Source: Ctenosaura bakeri (lineage: Eukaryota > Chordata > Lepidosauria > Squamata > Iguanidae). From it: a stretch of 64,000 nt of DNA. A program made the translations under genes and the position numbers. The stretch covers positions 248,001 to 312,000 of the forward strand of contig CAOLHI010001317.1 in the NCBI GenBank assembly GCA_948474755.1, written 5' to 3'. Under the pieces are notes generated by a model. It did not search any database. It worked only from the letters and a program-made list of their open reading frames with translations, and was not told where the DNA came from. This document shows positions 33,201-45,200 of this stretch, piece by piece. Every line of letters begins with the position of its first letter. Position 1 is the stretch's first letter.

Positions 33201-36200
33201 TCTATCTTGATAAATTTTGGTCTTCTGTGTTCAGATAGAAATCTAAGTTTTGTTTTCCATGTGCTGTCTGCAAAGGACATCCAGTCCTGATTATCAACCT
33301 TTTTTTTTTTTTGTCAGTGCTTCTAGGCAGAGTGTGGGAGGTGTGCATCCCTTCCAGTGCTGCTGCACTGCAACTCCCAGCAGTCTTAGTTAGCATAGCC
33401 AATAATGAGGGATGCTAGGAATTGCAGTTCAGCAACATCTGGAGGGCACATAATTCCAACTCCTGTTCTAGGCCATTTGCCACCTGTATGACACCCACAT
33501 ACAAATGCACTGATGGGGAAGGACCTTTTCCCTATTGAGTTCATGCAAGTTATACAGCTGTTAAAAGGCACAGAAGCCCTCTCAGGGGGCAGAAAGGAAG
33601 CACAGGCCATCCTGCATCTGCGTTTCACACAGAGGCAGCTCAGCCAATGTGATGAACATGGCAGAGAAGTCAGTATCTTTTTACTACCTGCTTCCCAGCA
33701 ACAGATGCCCTGTCATCTGGGGTTGTCATCTGATATTAAGGGGCAAGCCTTAAGTTGCTGAGAACACAGAGTGAGCTGCATAGTCTAAACCAAGGATGTG
33801 AAATATGTGCCTCCCCAGATGTTGGACTGCACATCCCATGGCTTTTCACCATTGGTTGTGCAGGTAAGGGCTGCTGGAGACTGCAATCCCACCACCTCTG
33901 AAGGGCTATGCTTTCCCTTCATCTAAACAGTGTCATTTATGATTCAGGAGTATGAGACAGGCTTGCCCTTTTTGCAGCTTCTGATATCAACAGCTGAGTA
34001 ATACATTAGCCAACTGGAAACATGGAACAGAGCCTATGGATAACTATGGGGCAGCTCTGGAGTTTAGTTAGCCTTCTGGTGAATTCATCTCACTCACTGC
34101 TGCTCGTATCCCATGGCAGTTTTAAGGGTCTCAGCCAACGGTAGGGAGATTCTGTGCACTCTGCTCCCCCCGCCACTTTTCCTCATAATTCTGATTCTTC
34201 TTCCGCACTTACTTCCTACCTTTTTGCACCTTCTCTGTCTGTGTGTCTTTCCCTTCCCTCTTCTTTCTTTCTCTGTGTTCTAGGATGCTGAACTGATAAC
34301 ATCCAAACTTCTACAGGAATGCGGCCAGGTAATGCCCCCACCCCCATGCCTCAGCTTTCCCATCTCATTCATGGGGTCAAAAGTGCTAAAATCTCCATCA
34401 TCAGAAAACCCAAAGTAAACGAAGAGATCCCATTTGTTCCCATTGATCTTCTGTCTCATCTTCCTCCCTTTGGCCAAAATTTGAATAAACAATGGATATC
34501 CCCTGACACAGCTGTTATGGCACAGGGGTCTTCTATGGAGTTGGGGGAAGAGGGTAGCCATGTGTTCTGTCTCTGTCTGTGAAGGAAGAGTAATATTCAG
34601 AGAGTCAATGGAAGCAGAACAGGGAGCAAAAATTGTAGGAGCTACTTGATGTATCATGGGCATGTTGAATTGGGGTCTTTTCTAGGGTTTTCTAGGCTTG
34701 GTGTGGTTTGCATTGGTTTTTCTGTTAGGACATTTGTACACTTTACTGCTCCATATGAGGCAGAGATTTCAATTGCCCTGCTTCCCTGTGCTAAAAAAAA
34801 GACCCTTTCTTTAAAATATAGTTTCTCAATCGGGGTTCCTTGAAATCCTAAGCTTCTGAGAAAGGTTGCTAGAGGTTCTGCAAGAGATTGTGCTTGGAGC
34901 GGAAAACCTTTTATGAGCCATAAATACAGTCATCCCTCCACATTTGCTAGGGTTAGGAGCCCAGGATCCCCATGAAACTGAAAAAAATGTGAATAACTCT
35001 AGGCCCTCCCAAACCATATTTAATACAGACAAAAATATGATCACCATATTCAACCCACCATGGATTTCTTTGAGGCATCAGGGTTCCTTCACAAAGCAGA
35101 AGTGGTTGGTTGGTGGGGCTTACTGCCACTTCCACTGCTGCCCCACACCATTTTTAATAGGGACTTACAAGCCTTGTTCACAGTTTCTCAGTCTCACAGG
35201 GTTTGCAGTCCCTATTAAAAATGGCATAGAGAGGCAACAGAGGTGACAGCAAATAATCCATGAATAATCAAATCTGCAAAAGAGAAACCCACAAATGTGG
35301 AGGGCTGACTGTATAATAATATTTATGCAGGCATTCTCCGAGGCCTGATTTTTTTCAACGATACCTCCAGGGTAAAAAAAGAAAAAGACTGAAAAGAGTT
35401 GATTTAAAAGGTCTATCCCACTGTGCCTCTCAACATATTTTGACATCTTCAAGTCCCCTTCAAAACCACACAATCTTATTGCCCCAGAGTAACTTGGCAC
35501 TTGTAGAAGCCACCAAAAGTGACGGATTAGTAAATAATACCCTCTCCCAAAAAAGGAAAAGCACCCCCCCCACACAAAATCAGAAATGACAATTTCAAGT
35601 GATCTCCAGGGTAGATTTTCGACAAGTCTTGGGATGTCATGGCCTCCGTGAGTCCATTGGAATGCACATTGGTCCTCGCCCATTCCTAGCTGTAAACTGA
35701 ATCACAGGAAGGCGCTATAAGTTAAACCATAGGAAGATGCCTTACACTAAGGCCATTTCTGCACTAGACTCTTATAGTGCTATTATTCCACTTTCAACAT
35801 CCTATGGAATTCTGGGGTTTGCAGTTTAGGGAGGTGCCTCAAAGGGCCCTCCCTAAACTGCAAACCCCAGGATTCCATAGGATGTTGAAAATGGAATAAT
35901 AGCACTATAACCGTCTAGTGCGGAAATGGCCTAAGTCAGAGCATTGCTCTGTTGGACTAGGAATCCTGCTGTTCTGCTACTTTCCTTTCAGTGGCAGCAG
36001 CTCTCCAGGGTTTTAGATTGGGGTCTTTTCCTTGGAAATTGAAGGGATCCTTTGCATTCAGCACAAGTACTGTATCAGTGAACAGCATCTCTTCTCTCCC
36101 CACCCTCTACCCCAGTTTTCCCATTATGTAATCATTAAATGCTCAAGAACCTTGCCAGACAGGAAAAGAAAAAAGAAAAAGAAGTGACAAGTCTCCCTAG

Positions 36201-39200
36201 GAGTCCTGGCTCTGAGCCCAGCTTGTTCTTTCTTGGTTGGCTTTGATTTGTAACATGTGCCTTCCCCAGTCTGTGGCCCTCTAACCACTGATCTAACTCT
36301 GAGCCGCTTGATCCATTAGCGAGTAAAGGCAGGGTCTTGTCAAACCAGAATTGGGTTTCAGTTGAACTTTCTCTCATTCCAGATTCCACTCTCCAGTCTT
36401 AAATAGCTGAATGTTTTGGGCTTGCCAAATGGTACCAATACCCCTGCTCCTATGCCTGCAACAGTGACTTAAGCCACCAAATAGCATTACCGAGTGATCA
36501 TGCTACAAAACCCACCATTCTTCAGTTCTTTCTAATCAAGCTGCTTTCAAAGGCGTAGGAGCAGCCTGAGCGGTTTATTGGTTCTGTTCGCAAATCTAAT
36601 GCATCTCCATGCTGTGGAAAGCTGCACCTGTTGGAACTCTGCCCCATCATCCAACTAAAAGTGTAATAGCCCTAGCTGCTTAGTCATGACCTTGTTGGCT
36701 GGTTTTCCGCAAAGCGCTATCTTGGGAGCTCTCTTTCCCGAATGGAAAAATAGGGATATTTAATTATGGGGTTGCTGTGAGGTTAGGTCAACAGTCTTTT
36801 GTATATTTGAAATGGCAGACTTCCTGATTGCAAAATCCTTGTTACATCAGGCTGCCCTTAAACAAGGTAAGTCTTGCTCATGCCTGTTTTCTAGAGGAGG
36901 AGCAGAGACTGCGAGAAACTAGGCTAGCCCAAAAGCTGCCTAACAGAATAAATGTCAACTGGGTCCCGTACTTGGCCTTATTACATTGGCATTCAATTCC
37001 ATCCCAGAGTTAGAGAGGGAATCCAAGAGACTTGACTCCCAAACCTTACCAGCTGTTAGGATTTTAAATACTGCTTGGGAGGGTTATAAATTGTTTTATT
37101 GATCATTCCCTTTAACAGTGAACCAAGGTGGTGAGTGCCAATTAAAATGGAGCCAAAACAGGACCACTGAACACACAAAGAGTAGTTTCTGCATGATGAG
37201 GGGAAGTCCTGTGGTTTGCAGAAGTACAAAATGATTTTAAAAACAGGCCAAAGCCAACTGAGCACACCCAGTACCTAGAGAACAGAAAAGAAAAATGGAA
37301 AAAAAATTGAGGTTGGATTGTTCTGGTTTGGAGCATTAATGATGATGGAGATTATCCAGTATTATAGTGTACTATGTTAGGGCCTAGTGAATTAACTGCA
37401 CACTTGTCCCTTTCAGTGCAACCCAGACTCTTTCCCACCTCTGTCTTTACATGGCATTAGAGAAACCAGCTGCAGGCCTGTATTAAGATCCCTGTAGGGA
37501 AGATGTATATAGTCCCATTAAATAAACACATTATCAGCAGTTCTGATAACCAATTGTAATCCTGCTCAGATGTTTCCCTTATACATTGGACAAATACGTG
37601 AGGGGTCAGCAGAACCAGGCTGAGTAGCCATGCTCTCTGATGCCATTCTTTCTAACTAAGGATATATCAGAAACAGCAGCAGCTAGACAGACTTTGTGTG
37701 AACAGTGGTAAATGCAAGGGGCGGCTTCCTTCAGCATAGTATGTGGGGCTAGTCAGTTCTTGCAAGGCTATCTGGTATGATCCCCCATCCCATCAGTGTG
37801 GGGAGCCAAAATAAAATACAGTCAGCCCTCCACATTTACATGTTTAACTTTCACAGATTTAACTTTCCAACCCCTCGCTCCCTAAGTGCTTGTTTTCCAG
37901 GAGAACCTTCCCTCTCAGCAGCTCCATTCAGACCACGCAATGCTTTAAAAAACTGCCTCTGGCCCTCCTCCTTCTTCACCAGCCACTGCCCAGCCAGCTA
38001 AGGATGGCTCGCAGCGCAATTTCTTAGTGCCACAAACCCTCTCCTGATGTCCCCCCACCACACACACACAAGGAAGGAGTTAGGTGAGAGGGAAGAAGTA
38101 TATGACCACCATGCTGACATAGCTACTTCTCTCTCATTCCCTGACTCAGTTTGTATCCTGGGTGCCTCGACCCCCTTCCAACAGACACATGCACACATTT
38201 TGATATTTGTGGTTTTTCCTCCATCCTTAACCTTAGCAAATGTGGAAGGCCAAGTGCAGTCAGAATTCAAAAAGAGGTTGGAAATGTTCCTTTTTTTGGA
38301 CTACAGCTCATAGCGTGACCACATGAAACAACATTATACCTATCAGGTCACAAAATACGATGGTCTTGCAATGTTCAGCTTGTTGGGTCTGTCCTTTCTT
38401 ATCCCTGTAACCCCCTAGCTCCCAACTCTTTCCTTTTGGTTGTGGGAGACAGCTTTGCCTACCAAATTGAAATGTAAAAGCTCACCCGTTCCTCAGTGGT
38501 TGCTGCCTTTTTTCTGGAGGGCTTTTTTGTTTCCACCTTTCACCCTGTTCATGCCTGTATTATTGTGGTTTGGACAAGGAATAGTGCCAAATGGCTCAGC
38601 TCTCTATTCCTCTTTCACTCCAATTGCTTTTGAACACATTGAATTCCCTTGTGCACCATCAGAGAAAGCCTTCTCAACAGGAAGGGCTAGGAAAATGAAC
38701 AATGAACTTTTAGTTTTTAAAAAACAGAATCTGATTGTTTTGAATATCGGCCCAAGTTTTTCCCCATGCATCATGGGAACAAGGATAAGGCGGAGATGGT
38801 CTTTTCTGCCCTGAATACATCCCTTGTTCTGGAATGTTGGAGAGAGTCAGTACTTAATATTTAAGATGACAAATGCCCAAGCTTAGATCCTCCCTGTGAA
38901 TCACACCCTCTGGCCTGACAGGCCCTTCAGGTGCATTCTCAAGGACACAATGTGGCTTTGAGAAGTTTTATAATTTGTACGTTATAATGTATACTCCCAG
39001 GAGAGCAGAATCTGTTGTATACACATTCTAGCGTATTCCAATCTGAGGTTTGAAAAAATACCACTTTTCCTGCTCAGTGCTACTCTGTTTTTAGCATTAC
39101 TTTGCATCTCCTTGGACTGGGCTTTGCCATATAAAAGAAATTTTTGGATTTGACCCCTTTACTCAAACATTGCCTCATTCACAGGTGCTCAGCTCTTTCT

Positions 39201-42200
39201 TGAGAGCTTGGAGAGAAGAAAAAGAGTTTAAAGGATACAGTTAAGAAAATAAAACAGATAGTTGGCTGAAGTAATGAGCTATGCACAAACAATGCCACCC
39301 ACTAGTACTAGAGAACAGATTTTGCTTCTGTGAAATGCTGATACAGATCTTTATGGGTTTTTTTTTTTTAATCTTTCAGTGCTAGGAAGGGCTTAGCCAA
39401 GGCAGAAAAACCCAGCATTTCAAGAATCACAATTTTTTAAAAGAGGAGAAAAAGTGCCAGGAGTCTGGTTCTTAGGGTGATGAAGACAGGTGTAAAAAAC
39501 CTGCTTAAATCTCACAAGCTTTGGGTTAGCAAGTTGGAATGGTAACCAACCACTCTTTAGTTGTCTGCTCAACTGCAGCAGGAGGTACAAATCTATGAAG
39601 AGAGTGTAGTTTTTATCTTCATGCTTTGAAAAGTTCCACGGAGACCAGGCTGTGTTTTTGGTCAGTTGGCAACCTGAGCAAGAGGTTCTGAGCAGAATTT
39701 CTAGCAGACAGAACAGGATCAGAAATTAGTCATAAGAGCAGTTTGCTTCTTCTTTTGTGTGCTTTATAAAGTGGTTAAAATAAGCCAATATATCTGGGAG
39801 CTGCAAAGGTTAACCCCCCCCCTTTTGCAAGTAATTGTAATCTCCTACTACTTTTCCTTTTAATGTATGTACACAATATAGATAACCTCACTCATCTGGA
39901 AAAGAAGAACTTCACAATGTTATTCTTTTGATAACATCTCCAGAATCCTGTAGCCTGCATGGTGATTGACCATGTTTTTTGGCAGATTCTGAGAGCTGTA
40001 GTCCAAAAACATTAAGAGTCCAATTTGTCCTGAATGATGTTTTTACCTTGACTCATTATTCTGCTGTCTCAAAGCTTTTGGGAGTCTTGCTACCAGGACC
40101 TGTCTTCTTCTTTAAATGGAAAAGCCAAAAATTGGCACATCATCATCATGTGCCTTCAAGTCATTTCTGACTAACAGCAGCCTTAAAGTGAAACTATCAC
40201 TGGGTTTTCTCAGCAAGGCTTGTTCAGAAGGGATTTACCATTGCCTTTCTCTATGGCTGAGAGAATGTTGCTTGCATACAGTCACCCAGTGGGTTTCTAT
40301 GACCAAATGGGTATTTGAATCCTGGTCTCCCAGAGTCCTAGTCTTAACTCTCAAATGATGCCATGCTTGGTCAAGAACTGGAGACTATGCAAAATATGTC
40401 CTTGCTGTGCAGACAGCCATAGTGGTGAGGGTGCTCTGAACACATGAAGAGAGGAGTAGAATCATAATGTCTAGCCTGCAAACCCTCCCATGTACACTGT
40501 ACCTCAAGCATAAATTCTGTCTGCAAGCTCTATGAACATACAATTTCAGACACTCCATTTTGGGGTGTTCAAGATTGTTAGATCCCTTATGAATAATTTG
40601 TCCATGAGTAGGATCTCTTTGTGCAGTCCTCAGTCTTCCTTCGTTTGTGCCTTCTGCATGATTCTGGTTACAGCTGTCTAGCATTGCCACACTGCATTTG
40701 TTCACCCTTCTCTCTCTTGTCCCTCTCTCTCTCTCTTTCTCTCTTTGCTCCCATAGAAACATACAGTGGAGACGCCTTATGGCATTGTGACAATCACCAT
40801 CCACGGAACACCCAAACCCAAGCGTCCTGCCATCCTCACCTACCATGATGTGGGACAAAACCGTAAGACCAGAATGCCCAGCTGTTGGGGGGCAGGGGGG
40901 CTGGGAATTTGCCAACCACTGCAGCCCCAAGAAAGAATTTGAAAATTTGCATTCTTCAGGGTATTCCCCAAAATTTCTTGGCTTAGAAGAGTTGAAAATT
41001 TCCACTGTGTGTGTGTGTGTGTCCATAACTTATTTTGCTTTTCCTTTAATGGGACCTCAGATGTAAAGTAGTAGCAGGGGGTGGGGGCAGACAAAAACTG
41101 GCTACTTAGAGCAAACAAAAACTGGCCTAATATAGCCCACAAAGCATATATACATTAGAGCTTCCAGAGGTGGGGGGTTTTAACAGCCCAATCTATGTAG
41201 CTGAGCCATTTGATTTATGCTCTTGGAAGCATCATTTGGGAGTCAGAAGCCTTTGCTGAATTTCTGCCAAGTGCAGATGCTGATCACCCTTCTGCTTCTG
41301 CTGGTGGCAAGTGGCTTCTACACCAGTGGGATGGTGAATCCGCTCTGGGTTGTAGTCTAAACTTTAAAGAACCCACCCAGTGTGATAAACCTTATCCCCA
41401 AAATAAGTTCAGCACCTTGGGTAGTTCCTGTAAAGTTCTGACTAAAGCCTGAGTACATCCACCACCTCACTGATGTGGAAGCCACTGGTCTCCATTGACC
41501 CTTGCCTTCCACATTCTGTTCCATCCACCATAGCTAATCCCAAGGCTTCCCTTTGAAGGATGAGGATCAAAAACTGAATGTTGTTTGTTGTTAATTGCAA
41601 ATCAAGTTGACTTCGACTTATGGTGACCTTATGAATGTGATACCTTCATGTCACTCTGTTATCAACAGTTCTGCTCAGCTTTTGCAAACTCAGGGCCAAG
41701 TGGTTCCCTGCATGAGAATCTATCCATCTGTAATGCGGTCTTCCTCTTTTCCTACTGTCATCCACCTTACCAAGCATTACTAACTCTTCTACTGAGTTGC
41801 ATCTTCTCATGACATGTGCAAAGTACAACAGGCTTAGTTTAGGCATCTTGGCTTCTAGGGAGAATTCAGACGTGATTTGCTCTTGGATTTGTTGAAAACT
41901 ATTAACACTTGAGAATTTCAGCTCTGACTGCTTGGTTTTTTTAAAAAAGGAGAATGTCTGGGTTCTCATCCTGGAATCACTAGGGCCATTCTGCACTACA
42001 CTACTAAAGTGCTATTATTCCACTTTCAACATCTCATGGAATCCTGGGGTTTGCAGTAAAGACCCCTCACAAAACTGCAAACCCCAGGATTCCATAGGAT
42101 GTTGAAAGTGGAATAAGAGCACTGTAACAGTGTAGTGCAGAAATGACCTAGGTAATTCTGAATAAGTCAGTCTGTCTTCCTCAATGTTGCCTACACATAT

Positions 42201-45200
42201 CTCAAGAGAACTTTTCCTGCTGCAAACAAACAAACTCTGAAGGCTCCTCCACTAACAGTCAGAGGAGACTAGAGATGACAGAAAACACTTATTCAAGGGA
42301 GGAGGAGTTGCTTATCTTTCCTTATCTTTGCAGCTAATTTTTCCTGCTACTCCCTCCACTTTGCAACTCCTAGAGAAAAATTAGTCCCTAAGAAGGGGAA
42401 ATAAACACGAGAGACAGAGAAAGAAAAGCCAGCAGCTCATCCTTCACAGTTTGTCAGATTTTTTAAAAATTGCCTCCAGCTTTTTCTGCCTTTTAGCAAG
42501 GAAATTTTCAGATTTCCCCAGAGCTGATGTTGCAAGACTAGTGTAACCAGTTGTGACCCACTTGGTTCCCCAAATAGTTAACAGAAGTAGTTGTGGATTG
42601 TTGTGAATGTGAATTAAGCATAGGTTCATCACAGGGTAGTGACCTAAAGTATCCTAAAGGCACCAGATCTCATCTGATCTTGGAAGCTAAGCAGGGTCAG
42701 CTTAGGTGGGAGGCTGCCAATGAATGCCAGGTGCTACAGGCTATATTTCAAAGAAAGAAACTGGCAAAACCACTTCTTAAGTAGTACTTGATTAAGAATG
42801 CCCTATGAAATATTTGAAGAGATGTCATATGAAAAATGGAGCAAGCTTGTTTTCTGCTGCTCCGGAGACTAGGACATGGAGCAGTGGCTTTCAACTTCAG
42901 GAAAAGAGATTCTATCTAAATATTAAGAACTTCCTGACGGTAAGAGCAATTTGCCACTGGAATATGCTGCCTCAGAGTGTGGTAGTGTCTCCTTCTTTGG
43001 AGGTTTTAAAACAGAGGCTAAATGGCCATCTGCCAGGAGTGCTTTGATTGTATAATCCTGCATGGCAGGGGATTGGACTTGATGGCTGTTATGGTCTCCT
43101 CCGGGTCTATGGGTCTGTGAAATTCATGGAGTTGCCATAAGTTGACAGGTGACTTGAAGGCACATACACATATGTAGACATGATAGGATGGAGAACCTTT
43201 AATCCTGCAGTGGTTTGGGAGACCAGCTCCCAGAAGCCTAACCAGTTTGGCTAGTGGTTAAAGATAGTAGAAATTATCATCCAGAACATCTTGAATGGCA
43301 AAGGTTCTGTACTCCTGAGTTATATCACTCTTTCCCAAGCCAGAACCAGTTTGGATAACCACAACTAATAAAATGTTTTTATAACAACTGGGCTTTTGGA
43401 GTGGAAATGGGAGTGGTTGGTCCTAAAACTCAGTTTTGATTGTATGCATTGTTTTAATGCTGAGGCTTGTTTGCTACTTAAAAAAACATACCCCTACTCT
43501 AAAAGATACCTTTTTGATCTCTTTTTTAATGTGGATTCATACCTTGAAATGAGGATCCTATGTTCTGATTTCAAAAGTTGATTGGAAGTGTTGAAATTGA
43601 CACGTTGTCTTCTATGTTTCCAGTGTGTGTCAAGCTCTCTTCTAGAATTCTTCCACCAGCCATCTATTTTCTGTAAGAACCCAGCAAGCTTTGCTTTTCC
43701 ACAGAGATAACTCCCCTTCAGAGAGAGCATAGGCAGTCCCCAATCCAAGCGTCCCTACTTGCCTGAATATACCTTCCCTTGTTCTTTTGCTAAGCCAGTT
43801 GAAAACCATTTGCTGCCATCCTGTGTATATTCACTCAGGAGTAGATTTCACAGATAATAACAGACTTTTCTTCTGAGTAAACATGCATAGTATTACACTG
43901 TAAGGTAGAATTCCCAGTGCCTCCTCTGTTTGTTTGTTTTTTAAAGCATACCCTTTGATGCCTACTTCACCATAGGGCCGTCCCTGTTTTGATTTGCACC
44001 TTGCCACTGCGACAGCAGTACCTCTTGCCCTTCTGCAGCCTGACACCCCCTTCTTCTGTCTCCCCCACCCCACCCCCAGATCATTCGTGCTTCGACACCC
44101 TTTTCCACTATGAGGACATGCAGGAGATCATAAAGAACTTCGTGGTGATACATGTGGACGCGCCCGGCATGGAGGAGGGTGCCCCGGCCTTCCCTGTGGG
44201 GTGAGCCTTGCAGCCTCTGCTCCTGCCCCACCCGCACTGCTGGGTGTTGTAGGGATAAATCCTGGCTTGCTAATTCAGCCTTTGCTCCCTCTTTCCGTTC
44301 TAGGTATCAGTATCCTTCTCTGGACCAGCTGGCTGACATGATCCCCTGCATCTTGCAATATGTCAAGTAAGTCAGGAGGGGATATTTTGGGGCAGGAGGG
44401 GAGGTGTAAATGAATATCTATTGGGATGTGAAGTAGCTTTCTGCAAAGGCCTTCCAGCCGTTTCCCATGGGAGACTGAAGGGTAACATCTGAAAGGATAC
44501 AGCTATGACTTGAGCAGTCACCACTACCAATGGCTGTTCTATAATTTCCTAGGATACAGTGTGCCTGAACAAGCAAAGCACTCCAGTCTTAATTCTATAG
44601 TATTAAGTACTAGTGAGGGCTGCAGGCTAACACACAGTTCTTTTTTTTTTTAATATCATTTTATTAAAGTTTCACAATTAAAACAACCATTTATTATTGC
44701 TATTTCACATGAATTATTTCTTGAATCTTCCAAACTGATCTAGACTTCATTTCCAAAATCTCTTAACATTGTTATATCATTGTACTGCATTTTTCAGCTA
44801 TTTTACACGTTAGTACATAGCATTTCTATTTCCATATAACACACAGTTCTTTTGAACTGCATTGGATTTGGTAGTTTTGACTGCATAGGTTTCCAGTCAT
44901 GGTCTGCAGAAAGGGAAGGAATTGATTCAAACTTACTCTTGCACAAATCTTCCCTTTTTCATAGTTGACAATAAGAAATCCCTGTGCTTGCTGTTCTTGG
45001 GTAATATAGACATCTGAGCCAAAATGTAAACAGACAGCTCAAAGAGAATGTTGAAACTCAATGGCTTCTCTTCTGACTTACTCCTTTGTTTCCTAGAAGA
45101 GGTTCAGCACCTTTGAGAGTTAGAAAGTTCTCAGGAACAGATTTTCCCATCTCAGAGGTGCATGGTATGATAGGATACACCTATTGAGCATCCATTAATG

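Noticed and set aside
40385..41026. A 213-codon minus-strand frame overlapping NDRG2 exon 4
   Set aside because: It runs through microsatellite and the antisense of a proven exon and has no recognisable domain. It is a shadow of the + strand exon and its neighbours.
41646..41996. A 116-codon minus-strand frame as a host exon
   Set aside because: HVMRR...RGRP..RW is the end of an RTE-type LINE ORF. The left part of the frame is unrelated and enters a MITE.
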